From the NCBI GenBank assembly GCA_017521605.1, contig JAFXCD010000010.1:1-33039 (forward strand): a stretch of 33,039 nucleotides of DNA. The letters are read 5' to 3'. A program made the translations under genes and the position numbers. The notes under the pieces were generated by a model. It ran no database searches and had not been told where the DNA came from. It saw nothing but the letters and a program-made list of their open reading frames with translations. The stretch's first letter is position 1; each line of letters begins with the position of its first letter. The stretch comes from Lachnospiraceae bacterium (GTDB lineage Bacteria > Bacillota > Clostridia > Lachnospirales > Lachnospiraceae). This document shows positions 23,677-31,461 of this stretch, piece after piece.

Positions 23677-25504
23677 AAACAGAAAGAAAAACAGGACAGC
23701 GGAGTCATCAGGAGAAGTAAAACTGAAAGGGTTTCTGGATATGATTGCACCATCCGTAATCCATTTTTATACGGATCATTATATCTGTGGAAATACATAC
23801 CGCTGTGTTTGGGCGCTCCGGGAGTATCCTACAGCAACGGATGAGCAGGCAATTTTAAGACATCTTGGGGAGAAGGACGGTGTTACTTTGAGGATTTATA
23901 CCAGACAGGTAACACCAGCTGAAGAGAAAAAGATTATCAGCAATGCAGCCAACAAGAACCGTATGAAGCAGGGAAACACAGAAAATCTGCAGGAAACGGT
24001 TACAGCCGCAAGCAACTTGCAGGACGTTGCAACCATTATCGCCACCATGCACAGGAACCGGGAGCCGCTACTTCACACTGCTGTGTTTATTGAACTGTCT
24101 GCCCAGGATATGGAGAAGTTAAAGCTGTTACAGACGGAGGTTATGACGGAGTTGATCCGATCCAAGCTGAATGTAGACCGTCTGTTACTTCGCCAGAAGC
24201 AGGGCTTTGTGTGTGTCCATCCGGCTGGAAGAAATGTGTTTCATGAGCAGTTTGAACGGGCGCTCCCTGCATCCAGCGTGGCGAATCTGTTCCCCTTTAA
24301 CTATTCCGGCAAGACGGACAAGAATGGATTTTATATTGGCAGGGATAAGTTTGGAAGCAACGTGATCGTGGATTTCAATCAGAGAACTGATGACAGGACC
24401 AATGCCAATATCCTGATCCTTGGAAATTCAGGGCAGGGAAAATCATATCTGTTAAAGCTGATACTGACCATTTTCAGGGAATCCGGCATGAAAGTGATCT
24501 GTCTGGATCCAGAAAATGAATACATGGAACTGACACAAAATATGGGAGGATGCTTTGTGGACCTTATGAGTGGTCAGGTTATGATCAATGTGCTGGAACC
24601 GAAAACATGGGATGAAAGCGGCAGTCCGGAGGATATGGAGGCACCGGCAGCTTTCAGATGTTCTTCCAAGCTCAGCCAGCATATTTCTTTTTTAAAGGAT
24701 TTCTTCCGGGCATACAAGAATTTCACAGACAGCCAGCTTGATACCATTGAGATCCTGTTGGGAAAGTTGTACCAGAAGTGGAACATTACAGATGATACAG
24801 ACTTTGAAAGTATGAAACCGGCTGATTATCCAATTCTTTCAGACCTTTATGATCTGATGGAAGAGGAATATAAAGGCTATGATGCCGGTAAGAAGCAACT
24901 GTATACTGCAGAACTGCTGCAGGAAATCTGTTTGGGACTTCACTCCATGTGCAAAGGGGCGGAGTCCAAATTTTTTAACGGACATACCAATATCACAGAC
25001 AGCAGTTTCCTTACTTTCGGTGTGAAAGGATTGCTTCAGGCGAACCGGAGTGTGAAGGATGCCATGCTGTTTAATGTTCTTTCTTACATGTCCAATGAGC
25101 TGCTGACAAATGGAAAGACGGTGGCAAGTATGGATGAATTTTATCTGTTTTTAAGCAATCTGACTGCAGTGGAGTACATCCGAAACTTTATGAAACGTGT
25201 TCGTAAGAAAGACAGTGCGGTGATCCTTGCCAGCCAGAATCTAGAGGACTTTAATATTGACGGAATCAGGGAGTATACAAAACCACTGTTTTCCATTCCT
25301 ACCCATGCCTTTCTGTTTAATGCAGGAAGCATGGATGCAGGTTTTTATATGGATACTTTGCAGTTGGAGAAGAGTGAGTATGATGTGATCCGTTATCCCC
25401 AGAGAGGTGTGTGTCTGTATAAGTGCGGCAATGAAAGATATAACCTGATGGTACATGCGCCGGAGTATAAAGAGAAGCTGTTTGGTTATGGCGGAGGCCG
25501 ATAA
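23669..25504 (+). CDS. virB4: VirB4/TraC-family T4SS ATPase
   Basis: 611 residues. The N-terminal domain (about 25-200) holds HFYTDHYICGNTYRCVWALR. The C-terminal RecA-like motor has Walker A GNSGQGKSYLLKL (about 252-264), LDPENEY after the next strand, Walker B VASMDEFYLFL and an Arg/Gln motif region VILASQNLEDF. VirB4 hexamers energise substrate transfer and channel assembly at the inner face of the membrane. The length is typical for Gram-positive elements. It is the best single marker that this is a conjugation module. It overlaps the preceding gene by 8 bases and is followed two bases later by the amidoligase. Confidence 0.95.
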   Translation: MSENRKKNRTAESSGEVKLKGFLDMIAPSVIHFYTDHYICGNTYRCVWALREYPTATDEQAILRHLGEKDGVTLRIYTRQVTPAEEKKIISNAANKNRMKQGNTENLQETVTAASNLQDVATIIATMHRNREPLLHTAVFIELSAQDMEKLKLLQTEVMTELIRSKLNVDRLLLRQKQGFVCVHPAGRNVFHEQFERALPASSVANLFPFNYSGKTDKNGFYIGRDKFGSNVIVDFNQRTDDRTNANILILGNSGQGKSYLLKLILTIFRESGMKVICLDPENEYMELTQNMGGCFVDLMSGQVMINVLEPKTWDESGSPEDMEAPAAFRCSSKLSQHISFLKDFFRAYKNFTDSQLDTIEILLGKLYQKWNITDDTDFESMKPADYPILSDLYDLMEEEYKGYDAGKKQLYTAELLQEICLGLHSMCKGAESKFFNGHTNITDSSFLTFGVKGLLQANRSVKDAMLFNVLSYMSNELLTNGKTVASMDEFYLFLSNLTAVEYIRNFMKRVRKKDSAVILASQNLEDFNIDGIREYTKPLFSIPTHAFLFNAGSMDAGFYMDTLQLEKSEYDVIRYPQRGVCLYKCGNERYNLMVHAPEYKEKLFGYGGGR

Positions 25505-25506
25505 CT

Positions 25507-26538
25507 ATGGATATGAGGGATCAGAAATTCGGTATTGAAATCGAATTGACCGGTATCACAAGATGTAAGGCCGCATCGATTATTGCAAAATATCTTGGAA
25601 GCACTTCGGAACATTACGGTGGGAGTTATGATGAGTATCGTGTTCATGATAATCGTGGAAGAAAATGGAAACTCGTGAGTGATGCCAGCATTGTGCCAAT
25701 GAAAAAGGATGGAACCAGAGGCGGACAAGAATACAAGGTAGAATTCGTCTCTCCCATCTGTGAGTATGCAGATATTCCGGTAATACAGGAGATTGTAAGG
25801 CAGTTGCGTCATGCAGGAGCCATTGCCGGGGAAACGTGTGGTATTCATGTGCATGTGAATGCAGCACCGCATAATGCCAGGACACTGAGGAATATCACCA
25901 ACATTATGTACAGTAAGGAAGATTTAATCTACAAAGCCTTGAAAGTTGATGTGGCAAGAGAACATAGATATTGCCAAAAGGTAGAAGAGGATTTTTTGCA
26001 GAATCTGAATCGTAAAAAACCTAAAACCTTGGAGGAAGTCAGTAATATCTGGTACAAGGGACGTGACGGAAGCCATGTGCATTATCATGACAGCAGATAC
26101 CACTGCCTGAACCTGCACAGTGTGTTCCAGAAAGGAACCATAGAGTTCCGTCTGTTTAATTCCACAACTCATGCCGGAAAAGTAAAGACTTACATACAAT
26201 TTTGTCTTGCAATATCAGGTCAGGCATTGAATCAGACATGTGCTGCTACCAGAAAGACTACTAGTACCAATGAAAAGTATACCTTCCGTACATGGTTGCT
26301 TCGACTTGGTATGATTGGAGATGAGTTTAAAACAGCGAGAATGTTTTTGTTGGAGAATCTGGAGGGTGGTATTGCATGGAAGGAGCCGGAACAGGCAGAA
26401 AGACAAAAGGAGAGGCTCAGAGCTAAAAAGGAAAAAGAAGAGGCATTACGGTTGGAGCAGTCAGAAACCGTAAGTCCCGGAGAACAACCGGCAGAAGAAC
26501 AGGAATATGAGGAGCAAGGTATGAATTTATCTATGTAG
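25507..26538 (+). CDS. Amidoligase-family enzyme
   Basis: 343 residues. The hallmark segments of the COOH-NH2 ligase amidoligase family are visible: KFGIEIELTGI (8-18), YKVEFVSPI (76-84), CGIHVHVNAA (111-120) and GTIEFRLFNSTTHAGKVKTY (210-229). These are relatives of glutamine synthetase and gamma-glutamylcysteine ligase that form amide or isopeptide bonds with ATP. The C-terminus is a charged coiled coil (KERLRAKKEKEEALRLEQ), an acidic linker and the tail EEQGMNLSM. It directly precedes a gamma-glutamylcyclotransferase-like gene, a pairing noted in published genomic surveys of this family. The substrate, wall peptide or protein, cannot be read from the sequence. Confidence 0.88.
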   Translation: MDMRDQKFGIEIELTGITRCKAASIIAKYLGSTSEHYGGSYDEYRVHDNRGRKWKLVSDASIVPMKKDGTRGGQEYKVEFVSPICEYADIPVIQEIVRQLRHAGAIAGETCGIHVHVNAAPHNARTLRNITNIMYSKEDLIYKALKVDVAREHRYCQKVEEDFLQNLNRKKPKTLEEVSNIWYKGRDGSHVHYHDSRYHCLNLHSVFQKGTIEFRLFNSTTHAGKVKTYIQFCLAISGQALNQTCAATRKTTSTNEKYTFRTWLLRLGMIGDEFKTARMFLLENLEGGIAWKEPEQAERQKERLRAKKEKEEALRLEQSETVSPGEQPAEEQEYEEQGMNLSM

Positions 26539-26557
26539 AAAGCAGGAGGAAGAGAGA

Positions 26558-27064
26558 TTGAAAAAAAGAAAAAAGTATATTGCATATGGTTCGAACCTGA
26601 ATTTAGAACAGATGGCTGAAAGATGTCCCACTGCTAAAGTAGTTGGCAAAGGGGAACTTCAGGATCACGAGCTGCTGTTTCGAGGAAGAAGGCATTGTGC
26701 TTTTGCTACGGTAGAACCGAAAAAAGGAGCAAGCGTACCAGTTCTGATTTGGGAAATTGGACCAGAGGACGAGAGACGTCTGGATATGTACGAAGGATAT
26801 CCTTCCCATTATGGCAAGTCAGAACTGGTAGTAGAAACAAGTAATGGCAAAGAATCCATTATGGCATACGTCATGAGAGGAGGACGAAATATCGGAGAAC
26901 CATCCTCCTATTATCTGGAAACAATCAAAACCGGATATCGGGAGGCCGGTTTCGATGTAGAGTATTTGCTTGAGCGTGTGTCTTATTGCAGTGAGATCAT
27001 GAAGAAAGAGCACGGGCATGAAAGCATGGAGGAACCGGCATGGAACCAACAACTGCTGCAATGA
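26558..27064 (+). CDS. Gamma-glutamylcyclotransferase-like protein
   Basis: 168 residues. The N-terminal YIAYGSNLNLEQM (8-20) is the GGCT substrate-loop signature, and LIWEIGPEDERRLDMYEGYP carries the second conserved block with the LDxYEGYP pattern. These enzymes release 5-oxoproline from gamma-glutamyl amines or peptides. Next to an amidoligase it could reverse or trim gamma-linked products. The start is TTG at 26558, set by GCAGGAGGAAGAGA and by the motif position. The last 25 bases overlap the NlpC/P60 gene. Confidence 0.88.
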   Translation: MKKRKKYIAYGSNLNLEQMAERCPTAKVVGKGELQDHELLFRGRRHCAFATVEPKKGASVPVLIWEIGPEDERRLDMYEGYPSHYGKSELVVETSNGKESIMAYVMRGGRNIGEPSSYYLETIKTGYREAGFDVEYLLERVSYCSEIMKKEHGHESMEEPAWNQQLLQ

Positions 27065-28125
27065 TAGTCAAAGCAGCTATTGCAGCCGGTACCAATAAAA
27101 GGGTCTGGACAGGGATTGGCTCTGTGCTTGCAGGGATATGTATTCCTTTTATCCTTGCCATACTGTGTATCTTAAACCTTGCATCGGCAGCGTCCGATTA
27201 TAACAGGGAAGCGGTCCGGCTTACCTTTCATGGTGGCAACATCCCTATAACCATGTCTGCTGATTATAAGGATTATATCAGGAGAATGCAGCAAAGCTTT
27301 GCACAGATTGATGTGGTCATGGATGAGATAGATAGCGTGGCAGAGGGGGATGTTCAGGACAGATATCTGGTCAAAGCGGTGTTCTACTCTCTGTATTTCG
27401 GCGGGGACCGGGGAACGCTGGAAACGTCTGACTATCATCGGTTTTCGGAGTCCTTTGTGAATTTTGAAGAACGTACCCGGATGGTTACGCAAGAGGATGG
27501 GACCCAGAGCGAGGAAGTATATCAGGTATCCATAGCCATTAAAGACAGGGTAGAACTGTTTGAAAAGATAAAGACCCACTATGGTGTGGAGGCAACTTAC
27601 GAACAGCAGTCCAATGCGGTGAATGTGTGGCATCTGGCAAGATATGATACCACAGCTCCTCAGGAGGGAGATGAGTTTGCTGGCTGGATGAACTGGAATG
27701 GTGCTGTTCATATAACCTGTTATGATCTTCCGGTCGGTGAAGTGGGTGATAAGGTAGTGGAGCTTGCCATGTCCCGGCTGGGACATCCTTACTCCCAAAC
27801 TCACAGGGGGAAGAATACATATGTAGACTGCAGTTATCTGACGCTATGGTGTTACAGGCAGGTGGGGATAATGCTGCCGGGAACTGCCGCAGAGCAGGCA
27901 AGGCATCTTGTAGAAAATAATCTGACCATTGCAAAAGTAGATTTACAGCCGGGAGATTTGGTGTTCTGGAGTTACCGGCCCAACGGGCGGTTTATGAACA
28001 TTACCCATGTGGGTGTCTATGCAGGAGAGGGAAAGGTGGTGGATGCCTCCTCTTCCCAGGGAAAAGTAGTATACAGAAATATGTTTGACGAAGACAAACA
28101 GGTGCTTTATGGCAGACCGCAGTAA
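27040..28125 (+). CDS. NlpC/P60 peptidoglycan hydrolase of the conjugation module
   Basis: 361 residues. A membrane anchor (about 27-50, GSVLAGICIPFILAILCILN) precedes an extracellular section of 190 residues and a C-terminal NlpC/P60 domain with catalytic Cys264 (YVDCSYLTLWCY) and His323 (NITHVGVYAG). It cuts peptide bonds in the cell wall and so opens a path for the transfer channel, like Orf14 of Tn916-type elements. The start at 27040 lies inside the GGCT gene, with GGAGGA seven bases upstream. The middle section has no recognised lytic transglycosylase motif, so it may be a one-activity enzyme. Confidence 0.92.
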   Translation: MEPTTAAMIVKAAIAAGTNKRVWTGIGSVLAGICIPFILAILCILNLASAASDYNREAVRLTFHGGNIPITMSADYKDYIRRMQQSFAQIDVVMDEIDSVAEGDVQDRYLVKAVFYSLYFGGDRGTLETSDYHRFSESFVNFEERTRMVTQEDGTQSEEVYQVSIAIKDRVELFEKIKTHYGVEATYEQQSNAVNVWHLARYDTTAPQEGDEFAGWMNWNGAVHITCYDLPVGEVGDKVVELAMSRLGHPYSQTHRGKNTYVDCSYLTLWCYRQVGIMLPGTAAEQARHLVENNLTIAKVDLQPGDLVFWSYRPNGRFMNITHVGVYAGEGKVVDASSSQGKVVYRNMFDEDKQVLYGRPQ

Positions 28126-28173
28126 GGTTTTTGATGCCAGAGGCATCTGTTTTGTGCTTGGAAGGGAGGAAAT

Positions 28174-28515
28174 GTGAGAGCAGTATTTTTAAGAAAGGAA
28201 CCGGAGATTACAGCGAGTGAGTTCTGTGTGGAAAAAGTCATTACACTGACTGCAGAAGAGTATGCAGCTTTTACGCAGAATCTTATGCATGACTATGATT
28301 TTATCAGGGAGCATGTGAATCTGATGTGTGAAAAAGATGGTGTGTGGCACTGCTTGTTGGTAACCAGCGAGGATATGGAGGAAGGCATTTTAGTGGAGAG
28401 TGAAGGCTCTTCTTATGCAAGATATTCTGCTTTTGTACCGTCCGTGAAGGGGCTGATAGAGCAGTATCAGACAATGCAGGAAACACAGGATGCAGCTATG
28501 GAAATGATAATGTAG
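28174..28515 (+). CDS. Small conserved element protein (possibly DUF6329)
   Basis: 113 residues from GTG 28174, with GAAGGGAGGAAAT as ribosome site. Visible blocks: RAVFLRKEPEITASEFCVEK, ITLTAEEYAAFTQNLMHDYD, GVWHCLLVTSEDMEEGILVE, EGSSYARYSAFVPSVKGLIE. I recall this kind of protein from ICEs of Clostridia, probably under DUF6329, without a known function. It is soluble and acidic. It ends DAAMEMIM, a form of the Met-rich tail. It is co-directional with the DUF6103-like gene 17 bases downstream. Confidence 0.7.
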   Translation: MRAVFLRKEPEITASEFCVEKVITLTAEEYAAFTQNLMHDYDFIREHVNLMCEKDGVWHCLLVTSEDMEEGILVESEGSSYARYSAFVPSVKGLIEQYQTMQETQDAAMEMIM

Positions 28516-28531
28516 ATAACAGGAGGAAGTT

Positions 28532-28882
28532 ATGGCGGAGAAAGAAATTAAAATCACTTTTCCGGAAGTGAAGATGGAAGCACTGGAGTTTTTTTTAAGG
28601 GAACAGAATGCTACCGTGGAAAAAATATTAAAAGAACATCTGGATAAAACATATGAAAAAAGTGTTCCCCAGCAGGTAAGAAAATTTGTGGAAAGTAAGA
28701 TGGAGGAACCGCAGGAAGCTGTGCAGGATGATACTGAACCACAGAGACAGACAAGAGGGCAGGGCAGACGTAGTGCCAGACAGAACGTTGTGCGGGAAGC
28801 TGTTCCCGAACAGGATTCCGGTATGCAGCAGACAGAAGAACAGCAGGACGAACAGGAAACCGGCATGACAATGGAAATGTAG
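28532..28882 (+). CDS. DUF6103-like small protein with Met-rich tail
   Basis: 116 residues. The first 55 residues (KITFPEVKMEALEFFLREQN, TVEKILKEHLDKTYEKSVPQ, QVRKFVESK) match its paralogue at 30781 in length and pattern: strand, helix, helix ending in VPQ-x-VR-x-(F/Y)-(I/V)-E-S. I associate this with DUF6103 from memory. A Gln/Glu-rich linker (about 60-108) with an Arg patch (RGQGRRSARQ) follows, and the chain ends ETGMTMEM. The paralogue lacks both linker and tail. Confidence 0.75.
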   Translation: MAEKEIKITFPEVKMEALEFFLREQNATVEKILKEHLDKTYEKSVPQQVRKFVESKMEEPQEAVQDDTEPQRQTRGQGRRSARQNVVREAVPEQDSGMQQTEEQQDEQETGMTMEM

Positions 28883-28895
28883 GAGGCAATGGACA

Positions 28896-30737
28896 ATGAA
28901 TTTGTATGCAGAGGATATCAAGGAACGGTTGTTTGTAGAGGTATATAATGCCGCAAAAATGGAAGACATCTTAAAAAAAGTTGTGCATGAATGCCGGGAG
29001 GATCTGGCGGTAGTATACCGGCTCAGTGGTTATGATGAACGATTTAAAAGAGGCTGTGAACTGGTGACCAAAGAACAGTTGGCGCACTGGGGTGTGGATG
29101 CCGAAACTTTAAAGCAGGATGCTTGGGCGAATACCATGGCAAAACGTCCCCCTATAATGTTTGAACTTGGGACGGGTGGAACGGTTGATCTAAGTAAAAA
29201 TTATTTAAAAATTGATGAACCGATACCAAGAGGCGCAGCTCCTGAACTGGATATGTTTATCCTTACAAATGGGATAAACAGTAACGGGGCCATATGTATG
29301 TTTGATGAGGAAACCATGCAGAGGGTTACAGAAAAATTAGGTGGTAACTTGATTGTCCTGCCGGCATCTGTACATGAAACCATAGTTTATAGGGAGGCAA
29401 ACGGATTGAATATACGCTATGCAAAGGATCTTGTAAACTCGGTTAATCGGACAGCCTTAAAAGATGGAGAATTTCTATCCGGGGAAATATACCGCTATGA
29501 TAAAGACAATCATACCTTGTCCATCGTGCAGGTACCGGAACATGAAGAAATCATTATGCCTGATAGTATAAGCATGAAGGAGATGTATGCTTACGGATAT
29601 GCATGGGATGGTATGCTGCCTCTTTCTGAAGATAAAGCATTGGAATTACTGGATGCTGATCTGCCAATATACAGATTATATGATGATGGGACAGAAGGAA
29701 TGGTAGAAACTAAAGAGGAAATCTTTTCTCATGATGGGCTCTTTGGTGTGGAACGGGAAACATGGATTGGTCATTTAAGAAAGATGACGGAGGAAACAAA
29801 AATGCAGTTTGATGAATTCATGAAGTATGCGGTAGAGAATATCAAGGCATATCTCCCGCAGGAATACCAGGATGCAAACGTGTTTTTGGGAAAGGGACTT
29901 AAAAACAATACGGTTCCTATGAATGCTTTATGTATTGTGGGGAAGGAGAGAGTGGTACCATCTATTTACTTGGAGCAATTTTATGCGGTGCATCTGTATG
30001 GGATGCCGATTGAGGAGGTCATGCAGCACATGGCAGATATTTATTTAGACAGTCTCAGACCAGACCTTCAATACCTTGTGAATACGTTTGAGTATGAAAA
30101 TGTAAAGGACAGAATCGGTGTGTCTGTATGCAATGCAGTAAAAAACCGAGATATGCTGCAGGATATACCACATGAAGTGAAAGGGGAATTTGCCTTAACT
30201 TATCATGTAAAAGTAAAATTAGATGACGGCTGGGATGGTACAATCTTGATAAATAATGATCGATTGGCAGAGTGGAGGATTGATGAAAAGACACTACGAG
30301 AAACCGCATGGTATAACATGGAGCAGCATTTTCCTTATCAGCTAATGAATGTACATGACATAATAGAAGAGAAATTTGATGTGAGCAGGCTGCCGGGTTA
30401 TGATAGAAATTTTAACGTATATATACTTTCTAATCCCGAAAGATTTCATGGAGCAGTATATATGTTTGACGATAAGGCTATGAGGGGAGTGGCAGAAAAA
30501 TTTGAAACAGATATGCTTTTATTACCAATGTCCGTACATGAGTGTGTTCTCTTCAGACGTGATGAAGTACAGGATTTGGAAGGGCTCAAGGAGGAGATAG
30601 CCTATGTTCAAAGAAACCGGATTCGTCCGGAAGACATTTTGTCGGGGGATATCTTTTTGTTTGATGTCCAGACACAGACACTTTCAAAACTGGATGAGAT
30701 GCAGAGCCAGGAGCAGGGGATGACACAGCAGATGTAA
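28896..30737 (+). CDS. DUF5688-like protein, tandemly duplicated
   Basis: 613 residues, soluble. Two copies of one domain are visible. Copy 1 (about 1-220) has LVTKEQLAHWGVDAETLKQD, MFDEETMQRVTEKLG, VLPASVHETIVYR and FLSGEIYRYDKDNHTLS. Copy 2 (about 385-600) has LINNDRLAEWRIDEKTLRET, MFDDKAMRGVAEKFE, LLPMSVHECVLFR and ILSGDIFLFDVQTQTLS. Between them (about 226-285) lies a distinct segment, AYGYAWDGMLPLSEDKALEL. I link copies to DUF5688 from memory; the function is unknown. It ends MQSQEQGMTQQM, a clear form of the element's tail. A terminator stem overlaps the stop codon. Confidence 0.8.
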   Translation: MNLYAEDIKERLFVEVYNAAKMEDILKKVVHECREDLAVVYRLSGYDERFKRGCELVTKEQLAHWGVDAETLKQDAWANTMAKRPPIMFELGTGGTVDLSKNYLKIDEPIPRGAAPELDMFILTNGINSNGAICMFDEETMQRVTEKLGGNLIVLPASVHETIVYREANGLNIRYAKDLVNSVNRTALKDGEFLSGEIYRYDKDNHTLSIVQVPEHEEIIMPDSISMKEMYAYGYAWDGMLPLSEDKALELLDADLPIYRLYDDGTEGMVETKEEIFSHDGLFGVERETWIGHLRKMTEETKMQFDEFMKYAVENIKAYLPQEYQDANVFLGKGLKNNTVPMNALCIVGKERVVPSIYLEQFYAVHLYGMPIEEVMQHMADIYLDSLRPDLQYLVNTFEYENVKDRIGVSVCNAVKNRDMLQDIPHEVKGEFALTYHVKVKLDDGWDGTILINNDRLAEWRIDEKTLRETAWYNMEQHFPYQLMNVHDIIEEKFDVSRLPGYDRNFNVYILSNPERFHGAVYMFDDKAMRGVAEKFETDMLLLPMSVHECVLFRRDEVQDLEGLKEEIAYVQRNRIRPEDILSGDIFLFDVQTQTLSKLDEMQSQEQGMTQQM

Positions 30738-30755
30738 AGTCATCCAGATTTTTTT
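30718..30755 (+). terminator. Rho-independent terminator overlapping the DUF5688 stop codon
   Basis: GGATGAC (30718-30724) pairs with GTCATCC (30739-30745). The stop codon lies in the 14-base loop and seven T follow (30749-30755). A longer alternative pairing uses CTGGATGA at 30690 with TCATCCAG at 30740. It probably ends the long transfer transcript, with read-through supplying the last small gene. Confidence 0.75.
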
Positions 30756-30780
30756 ATAAGATATTGTGGAGGTTGAGAAC

Positions 30781-31026
30781 ATGAAACAAGCAGTAGTTAC
30801 CATCAAGTATGAAGAGGAAAAACTGAATGCGATTAAGCAGTATATGGGCAAAAAGGATGCGGATTTTGAATCGGAGTTAAATGATGTATTAGGGAAAATG
30901 TATGAGAAATATGTGCCTCAGGCCGTAAGGGAATACATAGAAAGCAGGGGAGATGTACCGGCTGCTATCAAGAAAAGTAATAAAAATGCGGTGCGAAATA
31001 ATGAGGACGTTGGTCAGAGCGAATAA
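30781..31026 (+). CDS. DUF6103-like small protein, tail-less paralogue
   Basis: ATG at 30781 follows TGGAGGTTGAGAAC; the in-frame ATG at 30766 would overlap that ribosome site. The 81-residue product reads MKQAVVTIKYEEEKLNAIKQ, DADFESELNDVLGKMYEKYV, PQAVREYIESRGDVP. It aligns by eye with the first half of the protein at 28532. It ends in a short polar stretch (VGQSE) without the Gln/Glu linker or the GMxxxM tail. It is the last gene before the 489-base non-coding region. Confidence 0.75.
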   Translation: MKQAVVTIKYEEEKLNAIKQYMGKKDADFESELNDVLGKMYEKYVPQAVREYIESRGDVPAAIKKSNKNAVRNNEDVGQSE

Positions 31027-31263
31027 GGACCGAGAAACTTGCAAGGGGAAAAAGGGATGAATTACCCCCTGTGACCGTTCGTGTGCCGATTTGTGCCATT
31101 ATTTAAGACTGGTGGATAAAGTGACCGACCTGCATCTATTCTGCCCTGTGTGAGCCGATTTGAGGAAATATAATCAGCGATACCGGAAAATACAATAAAA
31201 GAGACCAAAAACCGGGAGAAAAGAGGGCTGTAAAATCAGGGTCGAAAATAGTGCAGGTTAAAG
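31027..31263. other. Non-coding region with short direct repeats, candidate oriT part
   Basis: No credible gene. GTGACCG occurs at 31071 and 31121. CCCTGTG occurs at 31067 and 31144, each followed within 19 bases by GCCGATTTG (31085 and 31154), so an imperfect unit repeats 77 or 69 bases apart. A TATAAT at 31169 lacks a matching -35. The combination of short direct repeats followed by hairpins, in an element lacking another long gap, fits an origin of transfer or a site for the nearby ribbon-helix-helix protein. This is inference only. Confidence 0.4.
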
Positions 31264-31322
31264 GGGTTATGCCGCTATCAGGCGGCCTAACCCGATAAAC
31301 ACCCACCGGCAGAGCCGTTGGG
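31264..31322. repeat. Two adjacent stable hairpins
   Basis: Hairpin A: GGGTTATGCCGC (31264-31275) with GCGGCCTAACCC (31282-31293), 11 pairs and one mismatch, 6-base loop. Hairpin B: CCCACCGGC (31302-31310) with GCCGTTGGG (31314-31322), 8 pairs and one mismatch, AGA loop. Neither has a U-tract. GC-rich adjacent hairpins in a non-coding gap of a conjugative element fit an oriT or a structured RNA. Confidence 0.6.
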
Positions 31323-31330
31323 AGCATTGT

Positions 31331-31390
31331 AGCATGACATAACTTTTTCAAAAAATTTTAAAGAAGTTATGCTGCTTTTTATTATTTTTA
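31331..31390 (+). terminator. Hairpin with U-rich tract, terminator-like
   Basis: AGCA-TGA-CATAACTT (31331-31345) pairs with AAGTTATG-C-TGCT (31364-31376): 8 plus 4 pairs around a small internal loop, with an AT-rich 18-base loop. It is followed by a T-rich stretch to 31390. It may stop read-through from the transfer operon. Confidence 0.6.
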
Positions 31391-31396
31391 AGGGTT

Positions 31397-31431
31397 GAAA
31401 GGCATGAAAGAGACTTGTTTTTATGCCTTTC
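31397..31431. repeat. Perfect 9-bp inverted repeat
   Basis: GAAAGGCAT (31397-31405) and ATGCCTTTC (31423-31431) are perfect complements separated by 17 bases. It has no U-tract. It may be a protein site or part of the structured leader of the methylase at 31516. Confidence 0.5.
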
Positions 31432-31461
31432 GCATGAATGTCTGCAGGCAGAAGAAAAAAG

